Below, piece after piece: positions 6,839 through 6,912 of a stretch of 6,912 nt of DNA (its first letter is position 1; each line of letters starts with the position of its first letter). The stretch covers positions 1 through 6,912 of the forward strand of contig DYRE01000116.1 in NCBI GenBank assembly GCA_020718965.1. Reading direction: 5' to 3'. The position numbers and the translations under genes were made by a program. Source of the stretch: Desulfomonile tiedjei (GTDB lineage: Bacteria; Desulfobacterota; Desulfomonilia; Desulfomonilales; Desulfomonilaceae). The notes below the pieces were generated by a model. It searched no databases and was not told the origin of the DNA. It saw only the letters and a list, made by a program, of their open reading frames with translations.

Positions 6839-6873
6839 TTGATAAATAAGAGGAAACATGACAAGATTATCAA
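6839..6873. repeat. Inverted repeat enclosing a possible start codon and ribosome-binding site
   Basis: TTGATAA at 6839-6845 is the exact reverse complement of TTATCAA at 6867-6873. The 21-base loop holds AGAGGA and the ATG at 6858. It could be an operator or a weak RNA hairpin. An all-A/T-rich 7-pair stem may also occur by chance in such DNA. Confidence 0.35.
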
Positions 6874-6912
6874 TGCGTTGGTTTAATCCTATAAAGGAGA
6901 CACTAGCCATGA
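6858..6912 (+). CDS. Start of a further + strand gene, cut by the window end; product unknown
   Basis: Only the first codons are visible. Two in-frame starts compete. The ATG at 6858 has AGAGGA ending 3 bases upstream (short spacing) and would give MTRLSMRWFNPIKETLAM. The ATG at 6909 has a better site, AAAGGAG at 6893-6899, 9 bases upstream. An in-frame TAA at 6843-6845 limits any extension to the left. The second start looks stronger by its ribosome-binding site, and in that case 6858-6908 would be untranslated leader. The visible residues are too few to identify a family. The AT-rich region with direct repeats just before it suggests its own control region. Confidence 0.5.
   Translation, partial: MTRLSMRWFNPIKETLAM
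6893..6899 (+). promoter_or_regulatory. Ribosome-binding site for the ATG at 6909
   Basis: AAAGGAG lies 9 bases before the ATG at the last bases of the window. It is the strongest Shine-Dalgarno match after purB and the main evidence that a gene begins at the right edge. Confidence 0.6.

Noticed and set aside
6700..6857. CRISPR array or insertion-sequence remnant in the AT-rich region
   Set aside because: There are only two repeat copies, with no array-like spacers, no terminal inverted repeats and no transposase frame.

Overview
The window comes from a dissimilatory sulfate reducer, most likely a Gram-negative member of the Desulfobacterota. The basis is a contiguous qmoA-qmoB-qmoC cluster, which encodes the membrane complex passing electrons between the menaquinone pool and APS reductase. 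A membrane-anchored QmoC with a cytochrome b domain fits Gram-negative sulfate reducers better than the Gram-positive ones, where HdrBC-type proteins usually replace it. The sequence does not show the genus. Sat and AprBA genes, often next to qmo in such organisms, are not visible; they could lie upstream of the left edge.

Layout. Positions 1-4800 hold qmoA (5' end probably cut by the window edge), qmoB and qmoC on the + strand, spaced by 5 and 11 bases and therefore read as one operon. A rho-independent terminator at 4830-4862 closes it. On the - strand, 4923-5171 encodes an unrecognised 82-residue protein that converges on qmoC. A 232-base spacer separates it from the divergent purB (5404-6699), which encodes adenylosuccinate lyase, starts with TTG and has an extended -10 promoter in front. 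The last 213 bases are strongly AT-rich. They hold a near-identical 20-base direct repeat with a 63-base period, an inverted repeat around a possible start codon, and the first codons of another + strand gene that runs off the right edge.

How the genes work together. QmoA and QmoB are related flavoproteins of the HdrA family. QmoB adds two ferredoxin-type 4Fe-4S motifs and an MvhD-like C-terminal domain. QmoC joins an HdrC-like iron-sulfur head to a six-helix cytochrome b-like anchor. Together they would link quinol oxidation to APS reduction. purB is purine housekeeping and has no evident functional tie to the qmo operon.

I see no clearly new system here. The observations most worth a second look are the repeat-bearing AT-rich leader at the right end, the incomplete ferredoxin motif in QmoA, the uneven cysteine content of QmoA and QmoB, and the orphan small gene.
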